Shown here: positions 45,555 through 57,269 of the stretch, piece by piece
How positions within the stretch are numbered: the stretch's first letter is position 1
Layout: each line of letters starts with the position of its first letter
Origin: Riptortus pedestris
Taxonomy: Eukaryota > Arthropoda > Insecta > Hemiptera > Alydidae
Direction of reading: 5' to 3'
NCBI GenBank assembly: GCA_019009955.1
Contig: CM032230.1
Location: forward strand, 128,842,501-128,906,500
DNA: 64,000 bases
Made by a program: the position numbers and the translations under genes
The notes under the pieces: generated by a model
What the model saw: the letters and a program-made list of their open reading frames with translations, nothing else
Told to the model about the DNA's origin: nothing
The model's database searches: none

Positions 45555-45923
45555 TACAGTCGCTAGAGCGTTAACAGCCAAATGAACACACACACAATTC
45601 TAAACAGACCTAATTATACTTGGAGAGAGTAAAAAAAACCTCTAATTCTTCACAAGTTTTACATTTTTAGGGAAAGCTCTGAAGATGGAGACAATAGTCT
45701 TCGAAAGCGGTTAACGCTGAAAAAAAAAATTGTGAAGAAGCAGACATTTCTTTTTCTTTTTCTCCCAAGTACACAATATTCTTCACTTCCTACAACACTG
45801 GTGTGGAAAAGACCTAATTATAGCCAACTCCTGAGTAAGATCGATTGATATTTGAGGAAATATTTCGGATATCATGAGAACAACCTCAATGCCTGATTTC
45901 TCTTGAGGGTAATATTCTAAAAG
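45555..45923 (-). mobile_element. Family H copy split by a short insertion
   Basis: The left part to 45618 (CAGTCGCTAGAGCGTTAACAG to AGACCTAATTATA) and right part from 45810 (AGACCTAATTATA to CCTGATTTCTCTTGAGGG) become continuous when the insert and one 13-bp duplicate are removed. Confidence 0.75.
45619..45809 (+). mobile_element. 191-bp retroelement-like insertion with 13-bp TSD
   Basis: Flanked by AGACCTAATTATA at 45606-45618 and 45810-45822. It contains CTCTGAAGATGGAGACAATA then GTCTTCGAAAGCGG, a phrase typical of 3' ends of Penelope-like and some LINE elements. A 13-bp duplication fits target-primed insertion. It is probably a heavily 5'-truncated copy. Confidence 0.65.
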
Positions 45924-46785
45924 AGCTTTTAAAGTAAGTAGTAAGAGTCCTCACTCTGAAAGTTTGATTAGAACAAGCAGTTATCCAGAAAACTTATAGC
46001 GTCTCCCTTGGGCATCCCATTCAATGAATAGGGGAAATAAACAGTCTAAGAGTAAAAAAGAGAGAATGTTAATTGTCTATTATGTTAATTCTATATTTAT
46101 TTAGATGTGTTTATTCGGTTCATTAGAGTATCAATGTTATAGTAGTACTGGAGAGATAAAAAATGGATATAGTTCTACAGTAATGAAGTCCATAAAGACT
46201 GTTGTAAAAGGAAGAAGAAAGTAAAAGTGAAACAAGTAGCCCTTAAAAGAAAAAAAAACAACATATATATGGGTTTCATTGTCGGTCATAGAGATGTCTA
46301 TGGGAGCTAAACGAGTGCAGTAGGTCCATTAGGACTGTTGATGTGAAAGATACGAGAAGGAGTCAAAGGAACACCAGGGGCATTTGGTGTTGGGGGACTT
46401 TAATGTCTGAGCGAGGTGTGTGTGTGGTGCTCATTGTGAAAGGAGCACCGATTTAAACAATGGTGCGTGCCTCAGCCCACCCACTCCGCCTCAGCATTCA
46501 GTGCTACACTGCTAGTAGCATGCTGAGCAAGATTAATCTGTTATTTGGTGCAAAGAGCACCTGGCTGAATAGCTCCTTTCTCCACACTCACAGAGCTAGA
46601 ACCTTATTCAAATTGTACAAAGCCCTAAATGCCAATGCAATAAGCATACGTGAAATAACGAGACTCCATGGCTTGTGTATTGAACAGCAAAAGCCCACTC
46701 GAAATGTCAATGAACGCCCAATTCCTGAAATCAACTCAGAGGTAAAGTAAAGCTATCAAGCTAAAGTAACCACTTTTATTAGCTG
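45924..46785. other. Unassigned region with a 96-codon frame
   Basis: The plus-strand frame at 46460-46750 (MVRASAHPLRLSIQ... to ...INSEVK) is of ordinary composition, but no domain was recognised. About 60 bases upstream a frame reads HLVLGDFNV, resembling the GDFN motif of LINE endonucleases; this is weak evidence of a LINE relic. Confidence 0.3.
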
Positions 46786-46789
46786 CCAC

Positions 46790-46915
46790 TTAAAATGAAA
46801 TAAAATGTTTTTATCCCCACTAAATGTTAACATAACATAACATTATGACCCAAATAGTTCTATTTTCTATAAAATATTTTCTAATATTATATCAATCAAT
46901 TTCTTTTCAATAAAG
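46790..46915. repeat. AT-rich dispersed repeat, copy B
   Basis: AAAATGAAATAAAATGTTTTT through TTCTATTTTCTATAAAATATT aligns with 18525-18640. Confidence 0.45.
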
Positions 46916-47034
46916 GTTATATTTTACTTGTATTTTGGGCTTTAAATACAATATCAATCAAAAATTAAAAAAAATACTAATAACATTTATAACAACTCCT
47001 CTAACCAATAATACTTCAAAATACACGACTAATA

Positions 47035-47249
47035 AGGGAGTCCCTTTCAATTTGAAAGTCCATAATGGATATTATAATACATTTTTCGATCCGACTTACA
47101 ATAACGGAGATTTTTTGAAATGCTCCCCTACTTGCCCAATTTCAACCATTAACGAACTTCATCTTTAATTTTACATAAAACATTTAAATATAGTTTGGTG
47201 ACGATCAAATGATAATTGCGGCCGCTATACCGTTAACGTAATTAATATA

Positions 47250-47325
<76 letters not shown>
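47035..47325 (-). mobile_element. Family H middle with (CT)n(TA)n
   Basis: TTTTTCGATCCGACTTACAA, AACCATTAACGAACTTCATC and GCGGCCGCTATACCGTTAACG, ending in a CT (47254-47281) and TA (47282-47323) compound microsatellite. The 5' end beyond the tract is replaced by the SINE-like repeat. Confidence 0.7.
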
Positions 47326-47326
<1 letters not shown>

Positions 47327-47327
47327 T

Positions 47328-47475
47328 TTTCGGGCTACACCTGGTAATTGATCTCTTGAACAGGTAAACCTGATTTTCATGGGCCCGAACCAAGGAAGGA
47401 GAGGGTCCGACCATTCATCAATAAAAGCATCAAGAGGAAAATTTCACTCACATCAGTAAATTGAGTTCACAAGTG
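47328..47475 (-). repeat. Dispersed SINE-like repeat, copy 4
   Basis: Minus-strand copy sharing GGTAAACCTGATTTTCATGGG and CAATAAAAGCATCAAGAGGA with copy 1. The GGCAATGGGAAACC core is deleted. Confidence 0.5.
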
Positions 47476-47950
47476 GAGAAAATTAGATCCAAGGGCAAAT
47501 TTGATGTCTACCACACTAAAAGAAGACACGATTTTTTGAGTAATTGTAGTTTTATCCACAGATTCAATTTTAAATATCTGACTTACGAAGCAATCAAAGC
47601 ATTCTAGCAACTAATTTAAGCAATAGTTTTCAGATATTTCATCAATGAATCAAGAATGTTTAATTTAAATCTGTTTTTTTTTTGTTTTTTGTTTTTTTGT
47701 AAGTCCGAGCATTTTTGAGTAATTGTTGTCTTACATTCACTTATGTTCATTTCTAATACAGAGTTGACTATCTGAATTATTTTTTGCTATAGACTATTGT
47801 GACACACTGGAGTCCTGAGACACACTATTCTACTTGACCCTGTTGGAAGTAAAGCGTCTCATGAAACTTTTTCACAAGGCACTCCATCAGTCCTCTTAAA
47901 ATATGACGATGCCCTCCTGTGAGAGCTATGGTGGGAGAAGTTCCAAGAAT

Positions 47951-48103
47951 TATTATTATTATTTATTGACGATCTCTTTTTGGTGGGTCTACGAATTTTA
48001 GTTAATGAGTACGAAACTAAATAAATTCCTGGCGGAATAGAACTCCCCATTCTAGAATTGTGTTATTTAGGCCAGCGCTTTTACTCACGTGGCTAACCTG
48101 AGC
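47951..48103 (-). mobile_element. Family S SINE, diverged and deleted
   Basis: GGCTCAGGTTAGCCACGTGAG at the minus-strand start, a decayed B box, a missing central block and an (AAT)n tail at 47951-47965. Confidence 0.65.
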
Positions 48104-48644
48104 CTTTTTTCCAAACAAATACCGTTCCACTTTCTATAGTTGCATTTAGTCAGAGCTCTTCACTACAGAAGCGGTGATCGGCTTTATTATATATCATACC
48201 ATTATCATTTGCCATTTTCGAGACAAATTCTGTACGAATTATCCCGGAATATCTTCCTCTCCCTCACGTTTGGATTCGCCCTTCAATTCCCTTAACTGAC
48301 CGGATCATCAATGATGTTACGTAGTACACCTGGAGAAAGTAGATCAGGTTAGGATAACACTGGTTGATTAGGCAACAGTCCGTAATTATGGAGAAGACTC
48401 GCCAGACAACTATAGTCTCCGATCAACTGTCAAATAACATCGTGACAAAGGATCAGACCTTTCAAGGAGTGTAGCATCGGATACTATGTTATATTTGTTA
48501 TTTATCGTTGTCTTGGCAACATCGTACTGTGATATGGACATATGTTATGTATTTTTTAATAAAGTATGAACAAGTGTGTGTTTTACGTGACTTAGTTTCA
48601 TTTGGAAATAATGTGTTTAAAAAGTGTTAGAGCGAGTAGTGTGA

Positions 48645-48905
48645 ATATGATAAACATTAAAGCCTTGGACAGGTACAATTATGATACTTTCATTCTGGGA
48701 ACGTAATGTGTGATTCTGCATAAAGCAGCCATCAGTGACACTTTCAGCAACAGAAGCTGAGTTAATGTCTGCTGAGGAAGTCTCATGGATTCGACTACTT
48801 CTCGAGGATTTGAGATGCTGTCTGGAAAATCCAACAAAACGTTTTGAAGATAATCAGAATTTAATAAAATTGAGAGAAAATGAGAAATCTAGTGCAAATT
48901 ATTAA
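48645..48905 (+). pseudogene. Ty1/copia relic: gag start fused to RNase H
   Basis: MINIKALDRYNYDTF near 48649 resembles the first residues of copia gag. After a short gap, 48723-48905 reads KQPSVTLSATEAELMSAEEV, then SWIRLLLEDL and FEDNQNLIKL. The S-ATEAE and EDNQ blocks are signature sites of copia RNase H. Protease, integrase and RT are missing, so this is an internally deleted copy. Sequence at about 48480-48600 may be part of its left LTR, but no paired LTR was found. Confidence 0.7.
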
Positions 48906-49309
48906 CTTGATGATAGAAATGTACGTCAGTGATCCCAAGGCCGTGCATGATGAAAATATAGCTGTAATTTTTAAAACTGTTAAAGAATATTTTTGTGAAT
49001 ATCTTGAACTAGAAAATTTTAAATATCTTTATTAAACTAAAATAATAACAAATAAAAGGGTAAAGTTAAATAAAACATTTAAAAATATTATTCAAATATC
49101 TGCGTTATTATTGATCATTGTTATATACTTATGGATTCAATTAATAATATATTTCTTGTATAATATTAAATATTTCTTTATACCAATTATAAATTTGACA
49201 GAAAGCTTTCGAATTTTCTTTAAATACATGGAACACGGTCAAATTCAGATGTCAATAATAATAAAAAAAACTCTTTATTTATTTATTAATATTAAATAAA
49301 CGCCCTAGA

Positions 49310-49430
49310 AGCAAAAAATGAATAAAAATCTAGGAAAAAAATAGTCACCCCGGAGAGATTCGATCTCGAGATTTTGGGTAAGAAAGAAAGCACTATCAAC
49401 TGAGCCAGGGCACTTTTTGAATTAGACGTC
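49310..49430 (-). mobile_element. tRNA-like SINE head, second SINE family
   Basis: On the minus strand, TGCCCTGGCTCAGTTGATAG is an A-box-like start and GAGATCGAATCTCTCCGGGG a B-box-like T arm, about 45 bases apart. The acceptor arms do not pair well, so it is a SINE or tRNA pseudogene and not a functional tRNA. Confidence 0.5.
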
Positions 49431-50490
49431 ATTGGAACAACTCAAGATGGTCAGGCAGACTTTAACTTCCTTTATTAGATGAAGGCGTGAGAAGTGCGTT
49501 CTCGTGCTTTAACAGAACTTGTTTTTCATTAGGTACTAAACACTATAAAATCTTCGTTCTAATTGGCCGTGCACTCTACTTGTTAGTCATACGTTACCAC
49601 AATTTTCTAATGGGCCAAAGGCTTATATTTATCGTCACAATAAATTCCTATTGTTCCCGAGGGAATCCAATGATTATAGTATAATAATTATCCTATAATT
49701 GAGCTATAATTATTAAATCGTCAATTGACGATTTTTATTTACTATCACGAATTCATTATCAACAATGATCTCTCTACTCGTACAAAAATCTCAAATTTCA
49801 GAGAGAGTATTTTTACTTTTGAATAATGGATGAAAAGCAATAACCCCCCCCCCCCCGCGATTCTATAACATTGATTCAACTGATTTAAGAGACAAACTAA
49901 AATACAAATGCCAGGTCGTTAATAAAGTTAATTAAGTTAGGTCTCTAGTTACATTTGATTAGAAATATTTGAGTGCTTTATTATTTCCTAGCCTATGCTT
50001 TGGATTACTAATTGGTAGTTTTGTTTTAGCAAATGACTCAGATGTCATATTATATGTTTCATTTATAAATAAAGAGCTATTGTCTGTGATTGTTGCAATT
50101 ACAGGCATTTGTGATTGTAAAACGTAATTAATTTAATTGCAATTTGTGTTTCTATTTGCTGTGAGTGTAGCTAGATTACTGGGAATCGATCAGAATACAC
50201 CGGAAGTCAATTTAAATGTCTTCCATCTTCCCAGAAATTTAAATCATGAGTGAGACATATAACTACAATTGAGTGGCACCTTTTTAGTTTAAAAACCGAT
50301 TAATTAATCGCAATTACATGTTCAACCCATTTAGATTATTAAACGCCAATTCACCAATCAGAACATATAAAAAATCCTTTTGACATCATTTTACGAGGTG
50401 AATAAAATATTGTAATAGCGAGCAAAAATTTCGGTTTTCGTATTTTAACAGAGTTATCCGTTTTGACACTTCGACGTCTTGGAATAACTA
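49431..50490. other. Unassigned AT-rich sequence
   Basis: Contains a poly-C run (49843-49856). No gene or shared repeat was identified. Confidence 0.35.
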
Positions 50491-50493
50491 AAA

Positions 50494-50694
50494 GAAAGTC
50501 CGCCACGCAGGTGCTGCATAAACTAAACAGATTTCCTAACTTGAAGTTTTATAATAGATAAAACTACATAAAAGTAACACTCAACCCACGGTAAATATGA
50601 AGTAGATAACTACACTAGTACGATCTCTGCCATTAACGAACTCTTTCTTTCTTTTTATATAAAACTGTTAAATATCAAGTATGAAAACAATGAA
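50494..50694 (-). mobile_element. Family H fragment
   Basis: Reversed 3' end (AAAGTCCGCCACGCAGGTGC, TAAACTAAACAGATTTCC), then an abrupt switch to the GAACTCTTTCTTTC middle block. The body between is deleted. Confidence 0.65.
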
Positions 50695-51690
50695 ACAAAG
50701 TCCACGCAAGGGCTGCGTAAACTAAGCAGATCTCCCTCGTGAAGTTTAAAAATAGATAAATCTACATACTGGTAACAAAATAGCACCGTTCAATATCAAG
50801 TGAATAAATACAAACGATAATTACAACCCTCCCGACGGAAGGCGTCTGAAACATATTCAACGGAAGCTGAAATATATCAGAATATAACATATTAATTTTT
50901 TTGAAAGCTATTTACTGCATCTAGTACAGTAATTTATAATGGATCAGAATAATTTTTATCTCAATCAATCAAATTTTAGTAGTCCAAGAACCTAAGACGG
51001 GGGAGGGGGTCACCAGAACATATTTGCATGTATGTATCTCGTATAATATAAACTGCTCAAACATGAATAGGGATATTGGCTGTTTTGTGGTATGTAAGGG
51101 GCCTAGCATATTTTTTTTATTTTTTTATTATAAATATCATTAATATTTATTAGAAATTATTGTCTTTTTCCCCCATAAAAAAGAAATTTAATTAAGATCG
51201 ATTTAATTAAAATTAATAGGATAAGAAAAAATAACCAATATACCTATTCATTTTTGAGCAGTATAGATCTCTTAAAAACAATATGTCGTATTTAAACCTC
51301 GAAAAATGTGGTTTATTACATAACAGAGTATTGTTTATGCAAAATAAGTATAACTGGGGATTAGCTGAAGGCTGAAAACTGAAAAATGCATTATCTCGGT
51401 TACTATTCAAGATAGAGAATAAATGTATATAACAATATTTATAGTAGATTAACTTTCAATAAGATCTGTTTTATACAATTTTTCGATCCGACGTACACTA
51501 ACAGAGATATTTAGCATTTTCGAAAATCCCCCTCCCACTGGTCCAATGGACAGCAATTAAGGCACTTGAGCTTTCGTTTTACATAAAACGATTAAATATC
51601 GAGTTTGGTAACTAACAAAGAAAAATTTGAAGACATTTTTGCAATATCGTGTAATGATTACGACCTTATTAGGTGATTTTCATTATGGAT
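50695..51690 (-). mobile_element. Long-subfamily H copy
   Basis: Reversed 3' end with a shortened hairpin (GTCCACGCAAGGGCTGCG), the full long-subfamily body, the TGCATTATCTCGGTTACTA block and a decayed 5' end near 51620-51690. No (TA)n tract. A roughly 180-bp unrelated piece lies at about 51055-51265. Confidence 0.7.
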
Positions 51691-52744
51691 CTCTTTGATT
51701 TTCGGATGCCAATGTAAAAATTAATTTCCTTTTTATACGTGTTTATTGATTTTTCTGCCAAATATCTGTCTGTAAATGCGTCTATTGACTATTTCTTTTA
51801 ATAATTATAATTTATATGAGAAAAAGTCTTGTTAAAATTGAAAGGCGCTAGGAGATTGGTTTCACGAAACATTACGACCTGATTCAACAAAATATATAGT
51901 TCAATTACCACTACTGGCTTTAAACGTCAGACATAAATCCATATTGACCCAGTATATAACGAACCTGCTTGTCCATCCCCAGGGCTACAACTAAACTGCC
52001 AAAGCTCGATTTATAGTACGACTGGTCTGCGCCAACTCTTTCGGAAGATCGTAACATGGAACCGTGAAACGTATTAATTGATAGGTTTCTGTATTATAAT
52101 TTTACTTTACTCGCCATAAACACAGAGGTGCCAACTGTTAGCCTATTTTAGAAGTGAAAGTACGAGTAAAACAATCGGTTGGGTTCAGTATAAATTGATT
52201 ATTTACTTTAGAAATAGCAAAGCTCAAAAAGATATGTATACTACGACAGTTGGGGTTAATACGTGCATACTGTTGATAGTATTGTAATGGAAACTTTTAT
52301 TTCCTTAAATTTTTCATCTTCTCCAAACCGCCTTTCTTCTCGTCATTCTTCATTATGATAATTTTCGGTTGCTCTACGGCTACCTTCATCAGGTTATACA
52401 TCTCCACTATTGTCCATCGGGATCGGTGACAGTTCGCGGTCTAAAATGATTACTTCTATTTTTAAATGAAATGTTGTCGTATCTATTAGACTATGAAAAT
52501 GAAGTCCCCTCAAATCTGTGTTTGTGTGTGTGTGAGCGCGAGCGCACTTGTATGTGTGTGAACTTAAAACAAATAAAGTGAAAGTATAAATCTAAAAGAA
52601 ATGTTCTTAGAATTGATTTATTTTAAACTAGTAACGTAGTAATTATTTGTAAATGGAATACATTTTTCCACCTGCATAGTTTCATGAAAAAAAAAAAAAA
52701 AATCAGTTTTTTCTTTGTACCACAATACTTACAGCTAGTATTTA
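51690..52744. other. Unassigned sequence with a possible element 3' end
   Basis: TCGGAAGATCGTAACATGG then AACCGTGAAACGTATTAA at about 52040-52078 resembles Penelope-like 3' ends. Otherwise nothing was recognised. Confidence 0.3.
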
Positions 52745-52998
52745 CAAATGATCGAAAATGCGTCCTTCCTCATATATGCTATTTAAAAGACGGTATCTGA
52801 GATCCATTTTGGCACTGAGTATTTCTGCTACTGAAATTGAATTCATCGCCGACATCGAGTCATTTCATATAAGCATTAATTTTATTTTTCACGTCTTGAT
52901 TATTCTACGACCCCTATTCTTGTATCAGCAGGCCCTTTGACCCTTCCGCATAGAAAATACTTCCAGATCAGGTGACCTGGATGGCCACTCAATGTGAA
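52745..52998 (-). pseudogene. Tc1/mariner-superfamily transposase C-terminal relic
   Basis: The minus-strand reading HIEWPSRSPDL contains the signature around the third catalytic Asp of mariner-type transposases (normally WP-x-RSPDL-x-P-x-D). A diverged stretch follows, ending LSAKMDLRYRLLNSIYEEGR then IFDHL, as at the C-terminus of insect members. The usual DFFLWG block is destroyed. The rest of the transposase and the terminal repeats were not found. Confidence 0.65.
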
Positions 52999-53579
52999 AC
53001 TGCAACAGATGCTACTACTGGGGAAAGATTTCTCTTATTGTTGATCAAGTAGTGATCGAGAAGTGGAGAGGTCAAACTTCAGTCGCATATAATTTCTTTG
53101 AATCAAGGCTATGGTTTCTATTTAATTTAGAAATTCTTTATTTAGGAAGAAGTTGAAGACTGTAATATTTAATATTTATCAAAAAATGTGGTCTGATGAT
53201 TCTTCCCTGGAATATAACGAACCATTTTATTTACATGTAACTGTGCAGGTGAAAAAACGTATTCTTTTTGAAAACAAATACCACGTAATTAGTTTAAAAT
53301 AAATTAATTATAAGGACGTTTTTTGAAGTACAAATTTTTTGGATTCATTCAAGAATACTTTTGCCTTATTTCGTTTTAATTTTTTTTTATATATTACAGG
53401 ATCCATTCCCTTCCCCGTTGACGTGTTTCAAACATAATTTTGTTGACTGCAACATAATTTTTTTGGGCACTTTATGGCCCAGTATTTTTCAAAAAAATGT
53501 GCCGTTTCTGAAGTAAATTTTGTGCATTTTACGGCTAAAGGATGAGTCAAATAAAAAATTCATAGATATATTCTTCAAG

Positions 53580-54065
53580 AATCCGTCATTAAAAGTAGGG
53601 CATTCCATTGTAAATTCCAATTAGAGGAAAGGAATTTTGGAAATTCAAAATATCTCCGTTATTATACGTCGTGTCGAAAAATTGTATTGAACCAGTATTA
53701 ATTTATTGAATTTGATATTGTATAGATGTCTATAAATGTTATGAACATGTCTTCAATATTACACGAGATTTTGGCATTTTTTAATATTTCAGCGTTCAGT
53801 AAATCCCCACTTTTTTGTCATCGCTGTTTAAAAATCAGATTATATATCGTGAAACATCTGATTCCAAGCTTAAATACCAAATATTGGTTTCAATGAACCA
53901 TTATTATGTGTGAGATACATGCAAATATTTATTTTGGTGAGGTCATCTTTTTTTTTTTTTTTTTTTTTTTTTAAATAGAGAATATATGCTGAGATCAGTA
54001 TTGTGCCATCATTCCAATATGCGGGAAATTTGCTTAGTTTACGCAGCTGTTGCGTGCCGGATGTT
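53580..54065 (+). mobile_element. 5'-truncated family H copy
   Basis: AAATTCAAAATATCTCCGTT, the long-subfamily CATGCAAATATTTATTTTGG segment and a 3' end GCGGGAAATTTGCTTAG with hairpin remnant CGCAGCTGTTGCGTG. A poly-T run lies at 53948-53972. Confidence 0.65.
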
Positions 54066-54550
54066 AATTATTTAATGTTTAAATTTTCAGTCATTAAAAA
54101 AATCAACGCTCTCAAACCATTTATTAGAGTCAAAAACCATCTCATATGCGTTCTACGTATGTGACAAATTATTTATAATAAAATTGATTCAGTTAAATTC
54201 TAAGAAGTACAGAATCGAGGGGAAATAGCCAGGAAAATTACGCTTACATAATAGGAACAGAACAGTCTGTTAGTAAAATAACCGAGAGAAGTACATTGCA
54301 AGGGGTGGGGGTGGGATATAGGGGGGAGGGGGGCAGGATTTGCGGTTTCCAACTGGGATACTACCTGGATACAGTGACCTATTTATCACAAACCAGTACA
54401 TACTCCACTACCGCTATCTGCTCGACATCATTCCAACTTCTCAATTTGTAATTTATTCGGCCCTACTCATTTGAAACCAAAAAGAATTAGTTAGCCAACG
54501 TTTTTCTACTTGAATACCTTTTAATTTTCATCAGTGCTACTCTCACCTGT

Positions 54551-54810
54551 TGTTTTAGCAGATTTTCTTCTAAGGAAACGCGATTTTCCATAAAATATCC
54601 TCAAATGTTCATGTATCTAGAAATTGGTGAAGCTGGAGTCCGTTAGTTATGCAATTTTCCGTTACTGCGGTGCCGAATTTTGTTTGAACGTTACCTAGCT
54701 CGATATATAAGAGTTTCATGTAAAACTAAACATCTAGATAATTAACAGCTAAAATGGAACCTGGGAGAGTCTGGGGTTAACCCAAAATATGCCGTTTTAA
54801 TGAGTCGGAT

Positions 54811-54815
<5 letters not shown>
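54551..54815 (+). mobile_element. Family H 5' half, joined head to head with an inverted copy
   Basis: GTTTTAGCAGATTTTCTTC at the start, then TCGATATATAAGAGTTTCATG, ending at the (TA)n tract 54814-54862. Confidence 0.6.
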
Positions 54816-54867
<52 letters not shown>

Positions 54868-54985
54868 GAACGAACCTCATTTTCGTCATCTCCTGGGTAG
54901 GATCGATGGACATTTGAAGAAATTTTTCGAAAATCGCGTCATGAGTACGACCTCAATAGCTGAACTAAAGGGAAATCTGCTAAAA
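54816..54985 (-). mobile_element. Family H 5' end, inverted
   Basis: (TA)n, TTTTGAACGAACCTCATTTTC, GGTAGGATCGATGGAC and CCTCAATAGCTGAACTAAAGG to CTGCTAAAA. Its 5' end is well preserved while its partner's is diverged, so it is the younger insertion. Confidence 0.75.
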
Positions 54986-54994
54986 ACAGTTACT

Positions 54995-56298
54995 GAAATA
55001 TATCAGAATTGGTGGAGGTTAGAGGAAAGAAATTTTGAAAAGTCAAAATATCCCCGTTTGAATACGTCGAAAATGGTATTGAACCAATATTAGTTAATTA
55101 AATTTTATATTCTATAAATGTTGTTATGTGCATGTTTTCTGATCATCATTTCTGTTTATGCATCATCAATATTTATGAGATATTTTTTTTAATATTTCGT
55201 GAACGTTTGTGAGAGGTAACAAAACTTACTTCAACACCGGTTAAATACATGTGTCTTTATTGCAATCTAGTATTACTGTCTGTTAATAAGGTATACCTTA
55301 TGCAATTTTCTGTTACCGGTGTGTCAAATTTTCTTTGAACGTTACCAAAGTCGATATATAAGTGTTTCATGTAAAACTGAAGATGTATATCATTAACAGC
55401 TAAAATGGGACCTTGGAGAGTCTGGGGTTAATCGAAAATTAAAAATTCTACGTTTTATTGAGTCGGATTAAAACATGTTTAGATACCGTTTTAAAGCAAA
55501 TTTAATTTTCTATAAATATTTTTCTAATCTTTATTCGTGCTAGTAGAATATTAACATCGACATTCGTACATATTATGAAACGTCTTGTTTTAAGTTTAAA
55601 TATTGACTTAAATGGACCTTTCTTTACTTATTAGACATGCAATCTCAAATAAAATTGTTGGCTCCCACTTTAGTTTTTACTTCGTGTATACTATGTTATA
55701 CAACAAAAGTCACTCTAAATAACAAAATAAACAACTATTCGTCATGTGCATACTTACGGAAAACCAATAAGAAACGAAAAATAGCTATTTTCAATATCAA
55801 GCATCCCTTACAACCCCCACTCCTGCTCGTCCCTTGAAATGTCGGTACAGCTTAATATCGTGGAGGAGTTAGTTCTAACTCACATGCCGAGTTATTTTCA
55901 GTCCGTTTGAGTCTTTTGTACCAATTAAAACTGTTGACTACTGCTATAGTTTTTAGCATTTAACTCATTTATACTTTGGTATACGGGAAAAATGTTTATA
56001 AAAAGAGTTACTCTAAATAACAAAATAAACAACTTTTGTTGTAAGCCGAAAAAGCTTTACGAAAATAAATATTTTTAATTTCAGGCCTCCCTTATAACTC
56101 CTACTCCTGTTGATCTCAGAGAATATTAATATAGCCTAAAGTCTAAGTTGGGTTAGTAGTAATATACATACCAAGATTCATAAAATTCGGTTCACACGGT
56201 CGAACCGGTGGCGTTAAGTGATACCAGTATGTAGATTTGTCTATTGTAAAACTTCAAGCGGGAAATCTGCTTATTGTATGCAGCCCCTACGTGTCGAA
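54995..56298 (+). mobile_element. Family H copy split by Helitron-related sequence
   Basis: H middle blocks at 54995-55210 and 55270-55640 (a partial duplication), Helitron-related DNA at 55640-56210, then the H 3' end at 56220-56298 (CGGGAAATCTGCTTATTG, CAGCCCCTACGTG). Confidence 0.6.
55640..56210 (-). mobile_element. Helitron fragment with two 298-type units
   Basis: Reverse complement of the 32305-33862 element: AATTTTATGAATCTTGGTATG on its 5' side, then two diverged units marked by AGGAGTAGGAGTTAT and AGGAGTGGGGGTTG. The hairpin-CTAG end was not found. Confidence 0.7.
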
Positions 56299-56299
56299 A

Positions 56300-57265
56300 G
56301 TTTTTGATATTCTCTACGACTATAATTTCTCTTGGATCTTCGGTGTGTCAATACTGTCAAATGAACAGCTGATCCAGGTCAACAACATTTAATAAGACTT
56401 ACCACCGCTTGTATAATAGATAAGACGTAAATTGTAATTCAATTTCCTATTCATTAATTATTCTGATCGATAGAAGGTCAATTGCACGGTTCAAGTACAG
56501 CAGCCGCTGAAATATTAAAAGGGAAAAGCGTGTATAAGAAAAACGTTAACTTACCTATAAGGAATTACTTAATGAAGTGGGTTATTCATTGTTTTTTTAC
56601 CTGTAAAAGACTGATTAATTGTCAGAAGCATGAATACATTCTATCTGTCAAAAGGGATTTATTAGAGCAATAGAAAGACCGTCTATTTCTAAGATACGCC
56701 GCTATCTCAAGGTTGCCTCGGAGCCTGTGACCTCGTTGTTGTTACCTCGTTGCGAAACAGACAAGGCAAAAGCAAGAATATTATCGGTGTCTGCCGCTAT
56801 ATCCACCTTCCTTCGGAGTGTAATGGGTGTGCGTGTGTGTGTTCGCGCGACCTCCAGAACACTAGACAGTAATGAGCAACTAGACGCAACCACGACTGTA
56901 GGGGTGTGGTTAGCTGGATTATTTGCAAGGGATATATAAGGAGAGAGTGTGCCCTACATCTGACTCATACTCCCTTTTACCTCACACTGTTTCCTTAATT
57001 ATGCTTCTTACCGCCGAGCTGAATTCCTCTAACTCATATCTCATCAGATCTGACTATATATATACACTGTAGCCGTTTAATGGGAGCACGATAATAATCT
57101 TATAGGGAAATTCTTGGAAAATGTATGTCTCAACCTTAATTATACCCCATATACTTCAATAATAATCTCTTGGTCTCGGGTGGGGGCGACCTCAAAGGCG
57201 GTAGGCTAGATTTAAAGTTTCAGAGTTTAATTATGGAACAAAGTCCGTCACAGCACAGACAAAGC
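56300..57265. other. Unassigned sequence with a TATA-like element
   Basis: GGATATATAAGGAGAGAG near 56928-56945 resembles a TATA box. No supported gene lies downstream. Frames of 60-70 codons on both strands at 56700-56940 are mutually antisense and unrecognised. Confidence 0.3.
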
Positions 57266-57269
57266 AGAT

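Noticed and set aside
46376..46410. LINE endonuclease motif (HLVLGDFNV)
   Set aside because: Only one short motif with nearby stops; not enough to call a LINE relic confidently.
49346..49425. Functional tRNA gene
   Set aside because: A- and B-box-like motifs are present, but the acceptor arms do not pair; a SINE head is more likely.
56928..56945. RNA polymerase II promoter
   Set aside because: TATATAAGG alone in AT-rich DNA, with no supported transcript or gene downstream.
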